Below, piece after piece: positions 26,097 through 35,266 of a stretch of 64,000 nt of DNA. Each line of letters begins with the position of its first letter. Position 1 is the stretch's first letter. Under the pieces are notes generated by a model. That model worked only from the letters and a program-made list of their open reading frames with translations. It was not told where the DNA came from and made no database searches. The DNA is taken from positions 1 through 64,000 of the forward strand of contig JAEWCC010000049.1 in assembly GCA_023390815.1 (NCBI GenBank). Reading direction: 5' to 3'. Origin of the DNA: Bacillota bacterium (GTDB lineage Bacteria; Bacillota; Clostridia; Christensenellales; SZUA-584). The translations under genes were made by a program, and so were the position numbers.

Positions 26097-27242
26097 ATGC
26101 GCGTCTGGGAAAAGAACTTTCTCATAACGCTGACGCTTTTCGTCGTGCTTTTCTTTGGCTCGTTGTTTGCCGTCACCACCACGTCCTTTTCGTCTGCACT
26201 GAACTCGGAACGCGAAACCACGCTGCGCGAAGAATACCTGCTGACTCTTTCACTGCAGCAGCGCCTGGAAAATGACGGGGGCACCGCCCAATCCCTGACC
26301 GCTTTAGCCGCCGACTACGGGCCTTATTACAAAAGAAAAGGCATCTCGCTTTTGCTTGCAAAAAACGGTGCGTTGCTCTTCAGCAACCTTGCCGCCGATC
26401 CGGGCGTATCCCCGGCGGACCCCAATACGAGAACCTGCATGGTGATCCCTCTAAACGGCGAGAAATACATTCTGGTGCAGGACACGCTGGGCGTCGGGGA
26501 CGAACAGTATTGGTTTCTCTATCTTAAAAACGTCACTGCCATCTACATGTCGTTCGAAAATCAGACCGGTGTACTGCTTGCCGCGGGCGTATTCGTCTCG
26601 ATTATTTTCGCTATCGCGCTTTACTTCACGCTGAAGAAGCTATACCGCCCGGTCAACAACCTCGCGCACGAACTGCGCACCCCGCTTACATCGATACGAG
26701 GCTACGCCGAATACCTGAAAGCCGCCGCCATATCCGAGGAAGACCGCTATACTGCAATCCAGTATGTGATCGACGAGAGCGCCCATCTTTCCGAGGTGTG
26801 CGAAAAGCTGCTGATCATGGCGGATCTGCGCGAAGGCGAGATGCGCTGCGAAAAGGTAGACGTAGTGGCGCTTTTCGAAAACGCGAAAATGACCTATGGC
26901 TTTGTGGAATATGAGGTCCAGACGCCATTTATCAGCGGGGATAAAACATTGCTGCAAAGCTTAATCGGCAACCTTGTCTCCAATGCCATCAAGGCCAGCG
27001 AGCCCGGAAGCCTCGTTCACTTGCACTCGTACGATCATATTATCGAGGTATCTGATACCGGAAAGGGAATGAGTAAAAAGACACTTGCACGCATCCTGCA
27101 CCCACGCCGCGGCATAGGGGATGGCAACGGGCTGGGCATTCCGCTTTGTCTCCAGATTGCCAGCCTGCACGGTGCCCGCTTAAGCTTTAGCTCTCAACCG
27201 GGAGAAGGAACAACAGTGCGTGTTACTTTTACGGCTTCGTAA
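26097..27242 (+). CDS. Sensor histidine kinase lacking a HAMP domain
   Basis: 381 residues: TM1 (8-27), an extracytoplasmic domain of about 125 residues, TM2 (157-177), then the H-box LAHELRTPLTSIRGYAEYL with His191 only 13 residues after TM2, so no HAMP linker fits. N-box is LIGNLVSNAIKAS, G-boxes DTGKGM and GNGLGIPL. Partner of the response regulator just upstream. An exported protein gene follows 65 bases downstream and may be controlled by or sensed with this pair. Confidence 0.93.
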   Translation: MRVWEKNFLITLTLFVVLFFGSLFAVTTTSFSSALNSERETTLREEYLLTLSLQQRLENDGGTAQSLTALAADYGPYYKRKGISLLLAKNGALLFSNLAADPGVSPADPNTRTCMVIPLNGEKYILVQDTLGVGDEQYWFLYLKNVTAIYMSFENQTGVLLAAGVFVSIIFAIALYFTLKKLYRPVNNLAHELRTPLTSIRGYAEYLKAAAISEEDRYTAIQYVIDESAHLSEVCEKLLIMADLREGEMRCEKVDVVALFENAKMTYGFVEYEVQTPFISGDKTLLQSLIGNLVSNAIKASEPGSLVHLHSYDHIIEVSDTGKGMSKKTLARILHPRRGIGDGNGLGIPLCLQIASLHGARLSFSSQPGEGTTVRVTFTAS

Positions 27243-27306
27243 TATCTCTGATATCATTTGATAACAGCGTCCTCCCATACTGGTCAATAGAAAGGAGACT
27301 TTTAAT

Positions 27307-28215
27307 ATGAAAAGCAAAAACAAAGTATTTTTGATCACCGCAGGCATACTGGTGGCTTGTGCGGGGATATTCATCGCATCCACCCAGATCGCGCTCGGCG
27401 CGCAGGGTGGCGCTGCGGTTTCCCAGCAAAGCACGTATAATGCGATGGGCGTAGCACCGGCTCCGGCAGCGATTACCGTCAACGAAGCAGGTGTAGGTGA
27501 TGCGGAGTTGACCGCAGAGAGCGCCTCACCGGCCGTATTCATCACAGCGGAGGACGCCATCAACGCAACAATGTGGGTGGCAGCAAACATTTTTGAGCTT
27601 GATGTGGATGAAGACACACTCACCGCCACCTTCGAAGCTGCGCACGATATGCTGGATGAGAACGGTACGGTGTATACCCACGTCTACGACAACTGGCAGG
27701 TGCGAAACGACGATTTCTCATGCCTGCTTGATGCGATTACGGGCGATGTGCTGACGTTTGAAATGAATACGGACAATTACCCCGGAGAAAGCATTACCGA
27801 GGAAGACTTCGATATGGAGTTCGCAATGGCCATCTACGACGACCCCGATAACATCTACGTGGTCGCCGCGCGGGCAATCGTTGAAGCCAAGCTGTCCGAA
27901 GGCCAAGAGATTGAGGTTATTGAAGTCGACGGCATCCAATTCGTATGGGATGAACCCGTTGTGGGACCGGAACCTGACGCTGCAGGGACGATTGAGGTGG
28001 GCTGCCACGTTTTTATGGAATCGGACCGATACTACACCTTAAGCTTCCGGGGTACGGACGAGATCGTAATAAAGGCATTCTCCACATATCCAACCAAGGA
28101 GGCCTGCCAGTGGGGCTACTTCTACGAAAGCGATCCGCCTATCAGCAACCCCTTACCCAGCAATGATCGACGGACTTCCGGCATCACGCAAGGCGAATAT
28201 ACCCAGGAGGGCTAA
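27307..28215 (+). CDS. Exported or membrane-anchored protein, unknown function
   Basis: 302 residues with one N-terminal hydrophobic segment (about 8-30) and no lipobox; the rest is acidic and extracytoplasmic. A segment with ITAEDAINATMWVAAN, YDNWQVRNDDFSCLLDAITGDVL recalls the general pattern of PepSY/YcdB-like domains, but not enough to assign it. AAAGGAG precedes the ATG. Its place right behind a two-component system suggests a sensed or regulated envelope protein. Confidence 0.7.
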   Translation: MKSKNKVFLITAGILVACAGIFIASTQIALGAQGGAAVSQQSTYNAMGVAPAPAAITVNEAGVGDAELTAESASPAVFITAEDAINATMWVAANIFELDVDEDTLTATFEAAHDMLDENGTVYTHVYDNWQVRNDDFSCLLDAITGDVLTFEMNTDNYPGESITEEDFDMEFAMAIYDDPDNIYVVAARAIVEAKLSEGQEIEVIEVDGIQFVWDEPVVGPEPDAAGTIEVGCHVFMESDRYYTLSFRGTDEIVIKAFSTYPTKEACQWGYFYESDPPISNPLPSNDRRTSGITQGEYTQEG

Positions 28216-28246
28216 AGCTGATCTCGGGAATATTGAAGCCACAAAC

Positions 28247-28269
28247 ACAGCCCGGCTAAGCCGGGCTGT
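28247..28269. terminator. Bidirectional hairpin between convergent genes
   Basis: ACAGCCCGGC (28247-28256) and GCCGGGCTGT (28260-28269) with a 3-base loop lie between the stops of the exported protein and the PPOX gene. Confidence 0.7.
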
Positions 28270-28284
28270 TGCGTATTCACTAAG

Positions 28285-28755
28285 TTACTCCGGCATCACG
28301 GCGTCGAAGGTAAACGGAAACGTTTCTGCCGTATGGGCTGCGAAGTCCACCTTGTATCCCGTGCCTTCCTTGTAGAAAAAGCCGGTTTGCAGGTCTATTT
28401 TCACGTAGCACATTGCGGTGTCCGCTTCGTCGTTGTGCCTGAAATACCACGGCGCGAAAGCCCGCGTCAGTTTCTCCCGGATTGCGGCGTTTTCCGGTAC
28501 CAGTGGATGCCCGATGATGCGGGCAATTCCGGTAAACCGATAAAGCTGGCTGCACAATGCCGCGTTTTCGTTAGCTTGCAGTTCTTTCGCCTTGGCTGAG
28601 CTGCCGTAGGTGACGACATAAAAAGCGCCGTCCTCGTAGTAGGTATCGACCACCCTTACCGCCGGTTTGCTTACGCTTACCGTCGCCAAAGCAAATGTAC
28701 AATCCTTTGAGAACATTTCGGTCATCACCGCCATAGCAGTTTTGTAATCGTCCAT
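28285..28755 (-). CDS. Pyridoxamine 5'-phosphate oxidase-like flavoprotein
   Basis: 156 residues with a split-barrel FMN-binding fold: TFALATVSVSKPAVRVVDTYYEDGAFYVVTYGSSAKAKELQANENAALC and LYRFTGIARIIGHP. Proteins of this type reduce or bind flavins, haem or F420; true PNPOx activity is not implied. The ATG at 28755 with CAGGAG upstream is preferred over one at 28812. It lies about 100 bases after the serA stop. Confidence 0.82.
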   Translation of the reverse strand: MDDYKTAMAVMTEMFSKDCTFALATVSVSKPAVRVVDTYYEDGAFYVVTYGSSAKAKELQANENAALCSQLYRFTGIARIIGHPLVPENAAIREKLTRAFAPWYFRHNDEADTAMCYVKIDLQTGFFYKEGTGYKVDFAAHTAETFPFTFDAVMPE

Positions 28756-28855
28756 AAGCTCCTGTCCGCTTCCTTTTCTTCTCAGTATAATAAAAAGAAG
28801 GGCATGCCGCAACGATTCTCGTTCGCATACCCTTCCGAAAGTATTTTCTGTTGGT

Positions 28856-30025
28856 TTACCGCTCGAACGTGCGCACGCGCACTATGCTCTCAATACCGCG
28901 GATCGCGTCTACCGTACCTGCCGGCACCGCGTCGTCCAGGTTGATCACCGTATAAGCGATGTCCCCGCGCGATTTGTTGACCATGTCCGTGATGTTCGCG
29001 CCCGATTGCGCGAGCAGTGCCGTGATATGGCCCACCATACCGGATACGTTCTTGTGGATTACCGCGATGCGGAAATGTCCCGTAAAGGGCAGCTGTGCTG
29101 TCGGCAGGTTCACCGAGTTGACGATGTCGCCCGTCTCAAGGTAATCGCGCAGCTGCACCGCCGCCATCTTGGCGCAGTTCTCCTCCGATTCCGGCGTGGA
29201 AGCCCCAAGGTGCGGAATGCAGATCGCGTTGTCCATCGCGAGCAGTTCATCGTTGGGGAAGTCTGTCACATACCGGCCGATGCGTCCGTTCTTAAGCCCC
29301 GCGTAGAGCGGCCCGTAATCGATGAGGCCATTGCGCGCAAAGTTTAAGAGGACCACACCGTCTTTCATCCTGGCGAATTCCTTCTCGCCGAGGAAATGCT
29401 TTGTCGCATCCATCAGCGGAATGTGAATCGAGATATAGTCCGATTTAGCGAGCAGCTCGTCGAGCTTATACGCGTGACCCACGCCGCGTGAAAGCCCCCA
29501 TGCCGACTCCACCGATATGTACGGGTCGTAGCCGATCACGTTCATGCCGAGCGCGTGCGCCGCGTTCGCGACCATCACGCCGATTGCCCCAAGGCCGATG
29601 ACGCCCAGTGTCTTTTCGTAAAGCTCCGGCCCAACAAACTGGTTCTTGCCCTTTTCGACGAGCGGCAGCACTTCTTCGCCCTTGCCCTTCAGTGTCTTGG
29701 CCCAGGCGGTCGCTTCGATGATATTGCGGCTGGCGACCAGCATCGCTGCGAGTACGAGTTCCTTAACGCCGTTCGCATTGGCGCCCGGTGTATTGAATAC
29801 CACGATGCCTTTTTGCGTGCATTCCTCGATGGGGATATTGTTGACGCCTGCACCCGCGCGCGCGATGGCAACCGTATCCTCCGGAAAGCACATCCCGTGG
29901 CATTTGGCACTGCGCACGAGTATCGCGTCATACTGCTCTGCGTCCTCGCGGATGTCATACCGGTCCGGCTCGAGGTAATCGCATACCGCGTCCGATATCG
30001 AATTCAGCTTTTTGACTCTGAACAT
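28856..30025 (-). CDS. serA: D-3-phosphoglycerate dehydrogenase
   Basis: First step of serine synthesis: oxidation of 3-phosphoglycerate with NAD. 389 residues: substrate domain, NAD-binding domain with GLGAIGVMVANAAHALGMNVIGYDP, catalytic region LNFARNGLID and HLGASTPESEENCA, and a C-terminal ACT domain (about 320-389, TGHFRIAVIHKNVSGMVGHITALLAQSGANI) for allosteric serine binding. It is the short form without the intervening domain. It follows serC by 16 bases. Confidence 0.96.
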   Translation of the reverse strand: MFRVKKLNSISDAVCDYLEPDRYDIREDAEQYDAILVRSAKCHGMCFPEDTVAIARAGAGVNNIPIEECTQKGIVVFNTPGANANGVKELVLAAMLVASRNIIEATAWAKTLKGKGEEVLPLVEKGKNQFVGPELYEKTLGVIGLGAIGVMVANAAHALGMNVIGYDPYISVESAWGLSRGVGHAYKLDELLAKSDYISIHIPLMDATKHFLGEKEFARMKDGVVLLNFARNGLIDYGPLYAGLKNGRIGRYVTDFPNDELLAMDNAICIPHLGASTPESEENCAKMAAVQLRDYLETGDIVNSVNLPTAQLPFTGHFRIAVIHKNVSGMVGHITALLAQSGANITDMVNKSRGDIAYTVINLDDAVPAGTVDAIRGIESIVRVRTFER

Positions 30026-30041
30026 CGCTCCTCCTTAAAGC

Positions 30042-31118
30042 TTACGCCCTGCTCTCGAAATCTTTCATCAGTTCGATAAGCGCCTTGATGCCTTCCACCG
30101 GCATCGCATTATAGATGCTGGCACGCATGCCGCCCACGCTGCGATGTCCCTTGATATTGACGATGCCGCGCTTTTTGGCTTCGGAAACGAATTTCTTATC
30201 CATTTCTTCATCGCCTGTAACGAATGTGACATTCATCATCGAGCGGTATTTCTTATCCGCTGATGCCTTGAACAGGCTGGAGTTATCTAGATAGTCGTAA
30301 AGCAGCGCGGCCTTTTCCTCGTTATATTTCTGCATTGCAGGCACGCCGCCGTGATTGAGCAGGTGTTCGAACACCAGCCCGGCAATGTAGATGCCATAGG
30401 TGGGGGGTGTGTTAAACATCGAATCGTTGGCTGCCATCACCTTGTAACTGAGCATGCTGGGCAGTGTGTCGGCGCTGCGCTCCAGCAGGTCGTCGCGGAT
30501 GATGACGATGGTGACGCCCGCGGGGCCGATGTTTTTTTGCGCACCGGCATAGATGAGGCCGTACTTGCTGACGTCGACATCTTCAGAAAGGATCATGGAG
30601 GACAGGTCCGCTACGAGCGGCTTGTCGCCCGTTTCGGGCAGCTCTGCAAAGCGCGTACCGTATATCGTGTTGTTCTGCGTAATATGCACGTAATCCGCAT
30701 CGCCCTCGAACATGGATTTGTTCATTTCAGGGATGTAGGCATACGTCCGGTCTTCCGACGACGCCGCGACAACCACTTCGCCGATCTTCTTGGCCTCGAC
30801 AATGGCGTTTTTGGCGAACTGGCCTGTTTTTAAGTAGATCGCGCGCTTGTAGCGGTTCATCAGGTTCATGGGAACCATCGTGAACTGCAGCGAAGCGCCG
30901 CCCTGCAAAAACAGCACCTTGTAATTCTCAGGGATGTTCATCAGCGTACGCAGGTCCGCCTCCGTCTTGCCAATGATGGCCTCATAGTCTGCGGATCGAT
31001 GACTCATCTCCATCACAGACATGCCGCTGTTGCCGTACTCAAAGATTTCTTCCTGCGCTTTTTTCAGTACCGCCTCTGGCAGGCATGCGGGGCCTGCGGA
31101 AAAATTGAAGACTCTCAT
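30042..31118 (-). CDS. serC: Phosphoserine aminotransferase
   Basis: PLP enzyme converting 3-phosphohydroxypyruvate to phosphoserine. 358 residues starting MRVFNFSAGPACLPEAVL; PLP-lysine in YAGAQKNIGPAGVTIVIIRDDLL; C-terminal KGHRSVGGMRASIYNAMP. The ATG at 31118 with GGAGGATAGCC upstream is chosen over a longer frame to 31202. serC-serA form an operon; serB is not in the window. Confidence 0.97.
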   Translation of the reverse strand: MRVFNFSAGPACLPEAVLKKAQEEIFEYGNSGMSVMEMSHRSADYEAIIGKTEADLRTLMNIPENYKVLFLQGGASLQFTMVPMNLMNRYKRAIYLKTGQFAKNAIVEAKKIGEVVVAASSEDRTYAYIPEMNKSMFEGDADYVHITQNNTIYGTRFAELPETGDKPLVADLSSMILSEDVDVSKYGLIYAGAQKNIGPAGVTIVIIRDDLLERSADTLPSMLSYKVMAANDSMFNTPPTYGIYIAGLVFEHLLNHGGVPAMQKYNEEKAALLYDYLDNSSLFKASADKKYRSMMNVTFVTGDEEMDKKFVSEAKKRGIVNIKGHRSVGGMRASIYNAMPVEGIKALIELMKDFESRA

Positions 31119-31214
31119 GGCTATCCTCCTGTTTCGTAATAAAAAGTGATTCCAAACGGCCAACACGCCGCCGACAGGCATTGCTTGATAAAAAAATAAC
31201 AATCTGATTTGATT

Positions 31215-31243
31215 ATTATATTACCTGCCTGCTGCAAATGCAA
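31215..31243 (-). promoter_or_regulatory. Sigma-A-type promoter of serC-serA
   Basis: Minus-strand TTGCAT (31238-31243) and TATAAT (31215-31220) with a 17-base spacer. Start near 31208 gives a leader of about 90 bases; no riboswitch recognised. Confidence 0.65.
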
Positions 31244-31320
31244 TAGGGCGGCACGGGTTCTTGTAATAGTTTAGCACACGAAAATTTATTTGTCACGCAG
31301 GTACGCTTTTTTCAGACTCT

Positions 31321-31350
31321 TCACCATATTATATAGCGTTTGTATGGTGA
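31321..31350. promoter_or_regulatory. Inverted repeat between the divergent serC and greA promoters
   Basis: TCACCATA (31321-31328) and TATGGTGA (31343-31350) are perfect 8-base arms around 14 bases, ending 26 bases before the greA -35 box. Could bind a dimeric regulator; none is identified. Confidence 0.4.
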
Positions 31351-31376
31351 AACTACCCCGAATAACGGCATTAAAC

Positions 31377-31405
31377 TTGACAATAAAATGGCCTTGCCCT
31401 ATAAT
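31377..31405 (+). promoter_or_regulatory. Consensus sigma-A promoter of greA-lysS
   Basis: TTGACA (31377-31382), 17-base spacer, TATAAT (31400-31405): exact consensus at both boxes. Leader of about 110 bases to the greA start. Between 31119 and 31520 no coding gene is seen. Confidence 0.8.
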
Positions 31406-31520
31406 CACGATATTAAAAAAATGGGATTTCATACAATGTAGTGCGTGTCACTTTGTTTGGTATAAACCCTTTTAAGTTGTACATATTATCTAAACAACTA
31501 ATCACTTGGGGAGGAGCACA

Positions 31521-31997
31521 ATGGCGAACGAAGCGGTCATACTCACGGAAGATGGCTTAAAGGAAAAACAGGAAAAGCTGGATTTTCTCAAAACTGTACG
31601 GAGGGCGGAAATATCCGAACAGATCAAAGAGGCACGGGCTTTTGGCGACCTTTCTGAAAATGCCGAGTACGACGAAGCCAAAAACGAGCAGGCGAGGGTA
31701 GAGGCTGAGATCGCCCAGCTCGAAAAACTTCTGCGCAACGCGGTCGTGCTCGAGGATAATACGGTCGATCCCAATACAGTCAATATCGGAACCACGGTGC
31801 GCATACTCGACCTCGAGTTTAACGAAGAGGAAGAGTATCAGATTGTAGGTTCCGTGGAAGCCGACGCCGACAGGCGGCGCATTTCCAACGAATCTCCGGT
31901 TGGCAGCGCGCTGATTGGCAAAAAGACGGGCGATATTGCAGTCGTCAAAACGCCTGCAGGAGAAATACAGCTTAAGGTACTCAGCATCAAAAAATAG
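31521..31997 (+). CDS. greA: Transcription elongation factor GreA
   Basis: 158-residue factor that stimulates transcript cleavage by stalled RNA polymerase. N-terminal coiled coil with ILTEDGLKEKQEKLDFLKTVRRAEISEQIKEARAFGDLSENAEYDEAKNEQ, including the acidic tip DLSENAEY, and the C-terminal FKBP-like domain with ISNESPVGSALIGKKTGD. GGGGAGG precedes the ATG at 31521. lysS follows after 10 bases, an arrangement common in Firmicutes. Confidence 0.97.
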   Translation: MANEAVILTEDGLKEKQEKLDFLKTVRRAEISEQIKEARAFGDLSENAEYDEAKNEQARVEAEIAQLEKLLRNAVVLEDNTVDPNTVNIGTTVRILDLEFNEEEEYQIVGSVEADADRRRISNESPVGSALIGKKTGDIAVVKTPAGEIQLKVLSIKK

Positions 31998-32007
31998 GCG
32001 GTAACCA

Positions 32008-33507
32008 ATGACGGAAGAACAGAACCATACGAATGAAATAAGCCAGGCGGAGGATCTAAGCGAGATACTGCGTGTTCGGCGCGAGAAATTATCGACGCTG
32101 CGCGAGTTGGGTAACGATCCTTTTGCAATCACACGCTTTGAGAAGACGCACAGCTCAGCGCAGGTAATCGCGGATTATGATACACTAGAGGGAACCTCCG
32201 TGCGCGTTGCGGGGCGCATCTTAAGTAAACGCATCATGGGCAAGGCTTGCTTTGCGCACATCCTCGATGTGGACGGGCAGATACAGCTCTACGTCCGCCT
32301 CGACATGATGGGCGAAGAGCCTTATGCCCAGTTTAAAAAGATGGATATCGGCGACATCGTGGGCGTAACCGGCGAAGTGTTCAAGACCAACGCGGGCGAA
32401 ATATCGATCAAGACTACGGCGATTACGCTGCTTTCCAAATCGCTGCTGCCGCTGCCGGAGAAATTCCACGGCATCAAGGATACCGACCTGCGGTATCGTC
32501 AGCGCTATGTGGACATGATCGTCAACCCCGAGGTGCGTGCCGCGTTCCGTACGCGTTCGCGCGTTATGAGCATCATCCGGCGCGTGATGGATGCGCGTGG
32601 CTATCTGGAGGTAGAAACTCCCGTGCTGCATATCCATGCCACCAACGCCGCCGCGAAGCCCTTCCGTACGCACCACAACACGCTCGATATCGACATGGTG
32701 CTGCGCGTGGAGCTGGAGTTGTACCTCAAGCGGCTGATCGTGGGCGGGCTCGAGAAGGTTTACGAAATCGGGCGCATATTCCGCAACGAGGGCATGAGCC
32801 CCAAGCACAACCCCGAATTTACCATGCTCGAAATGTACGAGGCTTATACCGACTACAACGGCATGATGGACCTTTGCGAAACGCTCTACACGACGACCGC
32901 TCGCGAGCTGCTGGACGGATACAAGCTAACATACCAGGGCGTCGATATCGACCTGACTCCGCCGTGGCGACGCGTTACGATGACGCAGGCCGTGCTGGAG
33001 CAGACCGGCGTAGACTTCGCGCAGGTACCGGACGACGAAGCCGCACGCGCGCTGGCGCGCGAGAAGGGGCTGCACCTGCAGCACGACGGCATGACGCGCG
33101 GCGAGATCCTCAACCTGTTCTTTGAGGAATTTGTGGAGGCGACGCTGGTTCAGCCCACCTTCATATGTGATTACCCGGAAGAAATCTCCCCGCTGGCCAA
33201 ACGCACACCATACGATCCGCGGCTGACCGAGCGCTTTGAGGTGTTTATCTACGGGCGCGAGATGGGCAACGCGTTTACGGAGCTTAACGACCCGATCGAC
33301 CAGCGCGAGCGTTTTATCGAACAGGCCAGAAAGAAGTTCATCGAGGGCGAATTTGAGATCGACGAGGACTTCGTCACCGCAATGGAATACGGTATGCCTC
33401 CTACGGGCGGCATGGGCCTTGGGGTGGACCGCATGATCATGCTGTTCACCGATTCGGCAAGCATCCGGGACGTGCTACTCTTCCCCACGATGAAGCCACG
33501 GGAATAA
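32008..33507 (+). CDS. lysS: Lysyl-tRNA synthetase, class II
   Basis: Charges tRNA-Lys. 499 residues: N-terminal OB-fold anticodon-binding domain (about 60-150, RVAGRILSKRIMGKACFAHILD), then the class II catalytic core with motif 1 (RSRVMSIIRRVMDARGYLEVETPVL), motif 2 (EIGRIFRNEGMSPKHNPEFTMLEMYEAY) and motif 3 (PPTGGMGLGVDRMIMLFTD). The Lys-specific block EVFIYGREMGNAFTELNDPIDQ is present. Cotranscribed with greA and ended by a good terminator. Confidence 0.98.
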   Translation: MTEEQNHTNEISQAEDLSEILRVRREKLSTLRELGNDPFAITRFEKTHSSAQVIADYDTLEGTSVRVAGRILSKRIMGKACFAHILDVDGQIQLYVRLDMMGEEPYAQFKKMDIGDIVGVTGEVFKTNAGEISIKTTAITLLSKSLLPLPEKFHGIKDTDLRYRQRYVDMIVNPEVRAAFRTRSRVMSIIRRVMDARGYLEVETPVLHIHATNAAAKPFRTHHNTLDIDMVLRVELELYLKRLIVGGLEKVYEIGRIFRNEGMSPKHNPEFTMLEMYEAYTDYNGMMDLCETLYTTTARELLDGYKLTYQGVDIDLTPPWRRVTMTQAVLEQTGVDFAQVPDDEAARALAREKGLHLQHDGMTRGEILNLFFEEFVEATLVQPTFICDYPEEISPLAKRTPYDPRLTERFEVFIYGREMGNAFTELNDPIDQRERFIEQARKKFIEGEFEIDEDFVTAMEYGMPPTGGMGLGVDRMIMLFTDSASIRDVLLFPTMKPRE

Positions 33508-33516
33508 TTGAAAGCT

Positions 33517-33550
33517 AAAGCAGGGCGCTCAATATGTGCCCTGCTTTTTT
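33517..33550 (+). terminator. Terminator of greA-lysS
   Basis: AAAGCAGGGC (33517-33526) and GCCCTGCTTT (33538-33547) followed by TTTT. Confidence 0.85.
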
Positions 33551-33627
33551 CATCGGCACATGCTGCTCGGTGCGGTTGTGAAACAGGCCGTTTTGTGGTA
33601 TGATAGCTTTTGAAAAGGAGGGATAGC

Positions 33628-34233
33628 ATGTCTTCGGGCGCAACCGTGGTACTGCGTTTTCTGTGGTACCTGCTTTCAAGGCTGCTGGTCGGCGCAGTCA
33701 TCGTCGGCCTCATTGTGCTGTCCTTTTTCATCGCGATGGATTACATGAACGTGCAGACGCTCGTTAAAGACGGGTTGCATGTGCGTGCTGACGCGATCCT
33801 AAAAAACGCCGACACCGCAACGCTGTCCAAGGTATTTTCTAAAAGCTTTCTCGAAAGCGATACGCTGCTGAATTCTGATACCTACCGGCCGTACGACATA
33901 TCCGACTACAATTACAGCGCGGATGTTGCCTTTGCGATGATATTTCCCTGGAATCAAACCGTAACGCTTGAGGTCACCGAGGAAGTAACGGGTATCAAAG
34001 GCGATTTGTTTGCCACCACCGATACCACGCTCAGTGAGACACCGCCCGCTTGGGTAAACGCAGTATACCGCGTGTCGCTGATTCGGTTTGAGAACAACTG
34101 GCGTATCGTAGAAATGCAGCAGACCGAGATTCTGCCCACACCGACGCCGCTGGCGACGCCCTCGCCCTCGCTCTCTCCCACGCCCGCCGACACCGCGGCT
34201 TCGGGAGTTTCCGGAGAGGTCATCGAAGAGTGA
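33628..34233 (+). CDS. Single-pass membrane protein of unknown function
   Basis: 201 residues: one strong membrane helix (about 10-35), an extracytoplasmic domain of about 130 residues, and a C-terminal Pro/Thr/Ser-rich low-complexity tail (PTPTPLATPSPSLSPTP). The middle part (FSKSFLESDTLL, DYNYSADVAFAMIFPWNQTVTLEVTEEV) looks like a small NTF2-like or beta domain but is not recognised. AAAGGAGGG lies before the ATG. dusB begins at the overlapping GTGA, so both are cotranslated. Confidence 0.75.
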   Translation: MSSGATVVLRFLWYLLSRLLVGAVIVGLIVLSFFIAMDYMNVQTLVKDGLHVRADAILKNADTATLSKVFSKSFLESDTLLNSDTYRPYDISDYNYSADVAFAMIFPWNQTVTLEVTEEVTGIKGDLFATTDTTLSETPPAWVNAVYRVSLIRFENNWRIVEMQQTEILPTPTPLATPSPSLSPTPADTAASGVSGEVIEE

Positions 34234-35198
34234 TATCCACGCGTAATCCTATTTACCTCGCGCCCATGGCAGGCATCACCGATGCCGCTTTCCGGCACAT
34301 CGCCATCGAACAGGGCGCAGGGCTCACATTTACCGAAATGGTCAGCGCCAAAGGTCTTGAGTACGGCTCGCATAAGTCGGCTTCACTGCTTTCTCCCGCC
34401 GAAAACGAAGACCGCTTTGGCGTTCAGCTTTTTGCGTCGGACCCGCAAGCGATCGTGTATTGCGTAAACCAGCTGAAGGAGGCATATTGCGGTCGACTTT
34501 GCGTGATCGACATCAACATGGGCTGTCCCGCCCCCAAGATCACCTCGGGCGCGCAGGGCAGCGCGCTCATGAAGGACATGCCGCTGGCGGAGCGCATTAT
34601 CCGCGCCGCGGTAAAAGCCAGTACGCTGCCGGTTACCGTCAAATTCCGCAAAGGTTGGGACGAAACCTCGGTCAATGCGGTGGAATTCGCCAGAATGGCA
34701 CAAGATGCTGGCGCGGCCGCAATCACCGTACACGGGCGCACCCGCCAGCAATTTTATAGCGGCTATGCCGACTGGGACATCATCGCTCAGGTCAAACAGG
34801 CAGTCCGTATCCCCGTCACCGGGAACGGCGATATATTCTGCGCCGATGATGCGGCGAAGATGTTTGCACATACCGGATGCGACGCCGTTATGGTGGCGCG
34901 CGGCGCATTGGGGGATCCATTCATCTTCCGAGAGATTTTGCACCTTTTGCGCACGGGGCAGCGCCTCGCCCCGGCTTCACCCGAAGAAAAGATGGAAACG
35001 CTGATGCGGCAGGCGCGCATGACCGTAGCCGCCAAAGGCGAGCATGTCGCGATGCGGCAGCTTCGCAAGCATGCGGCGTGGTACTTCAAAGGCTTTCCCG
35101 GCGCGGCGCGGCTGCGCGAAGCCGCTGTGAGTCTGGAAACGCTGGCGGATCTCTCCGTTTTGATGGATATGTTTTTAAACACACCGCGCGAAAAATGA
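34230..35198 (+). CDS. dusB: tRNA-dihydrouridine synthase (DusB family)
   Basis: FMN enzyme reducing uridines in the tRNA D-loop. 322 residues, TIM barrel with LAPMAGITDAAFR at the start, VIDINMGCPAPKI (catalytic Cys), VTVKFRKGWDE, ITVHGRTRQQFYSGYADWDII and GNGDIF...MVARGALGDPFIF. Starts at GTG overlapping the upstream stop. The small DusB C-terminal helical domain is present (MRQLRKHAAWYFKGFPGAARLR). Confidence 0.95.
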   Translation: MISTRNPIYLAPMAGITDAAFRHIAIEQGAGLTFTEMVSAKGLEYGSHKSASLLSPAENEDRFGVQLFASDPQAIVYCVNQLKEAYCGRLCVIDINMGCPAPKITSGAQGSALMKDMPLAERIIRAAVKASTLPVTVKFRKGWDETSVNAVEFARMAQDAGAAAITVHGRTRQQFYSGYADWDIIAQVKQAVRIPVTGNGDIFCADDAAKMFAHTGCDAVMVARGALGDPFIFREILHLLRTGQRLAPASPEEKMETLMRQARMTVAAKGEHVAMRQLRKHAAWYFKGFPGAARLREAAVSLETLADLSVLMDMFLNTPREK

Positions 35199-35229
35199 CG
35201 TTTTAGATCGTTTTATGGCATAATCGCGG

Positions 35230-35258
35230 TTGAAATATCGTGCTGTCTGTATTATAGT
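35230..35258 (+). promoter_or_regulatory. Sigma-A-type promoter of mreB
   Basis: TTGAAA (35230-35235), 17-base spacer, TATAGT (35253-35258), giving a leader of about 55 bases. Confidence 0.65.
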
Positions 35259-35266
35259 ATATGGTA

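Noticed and set aside
31119..31520. Riboswitch upstream of serC or greA
   Set aside because: Leaders are about 90-110 bases and show no recognisable aptamer core.
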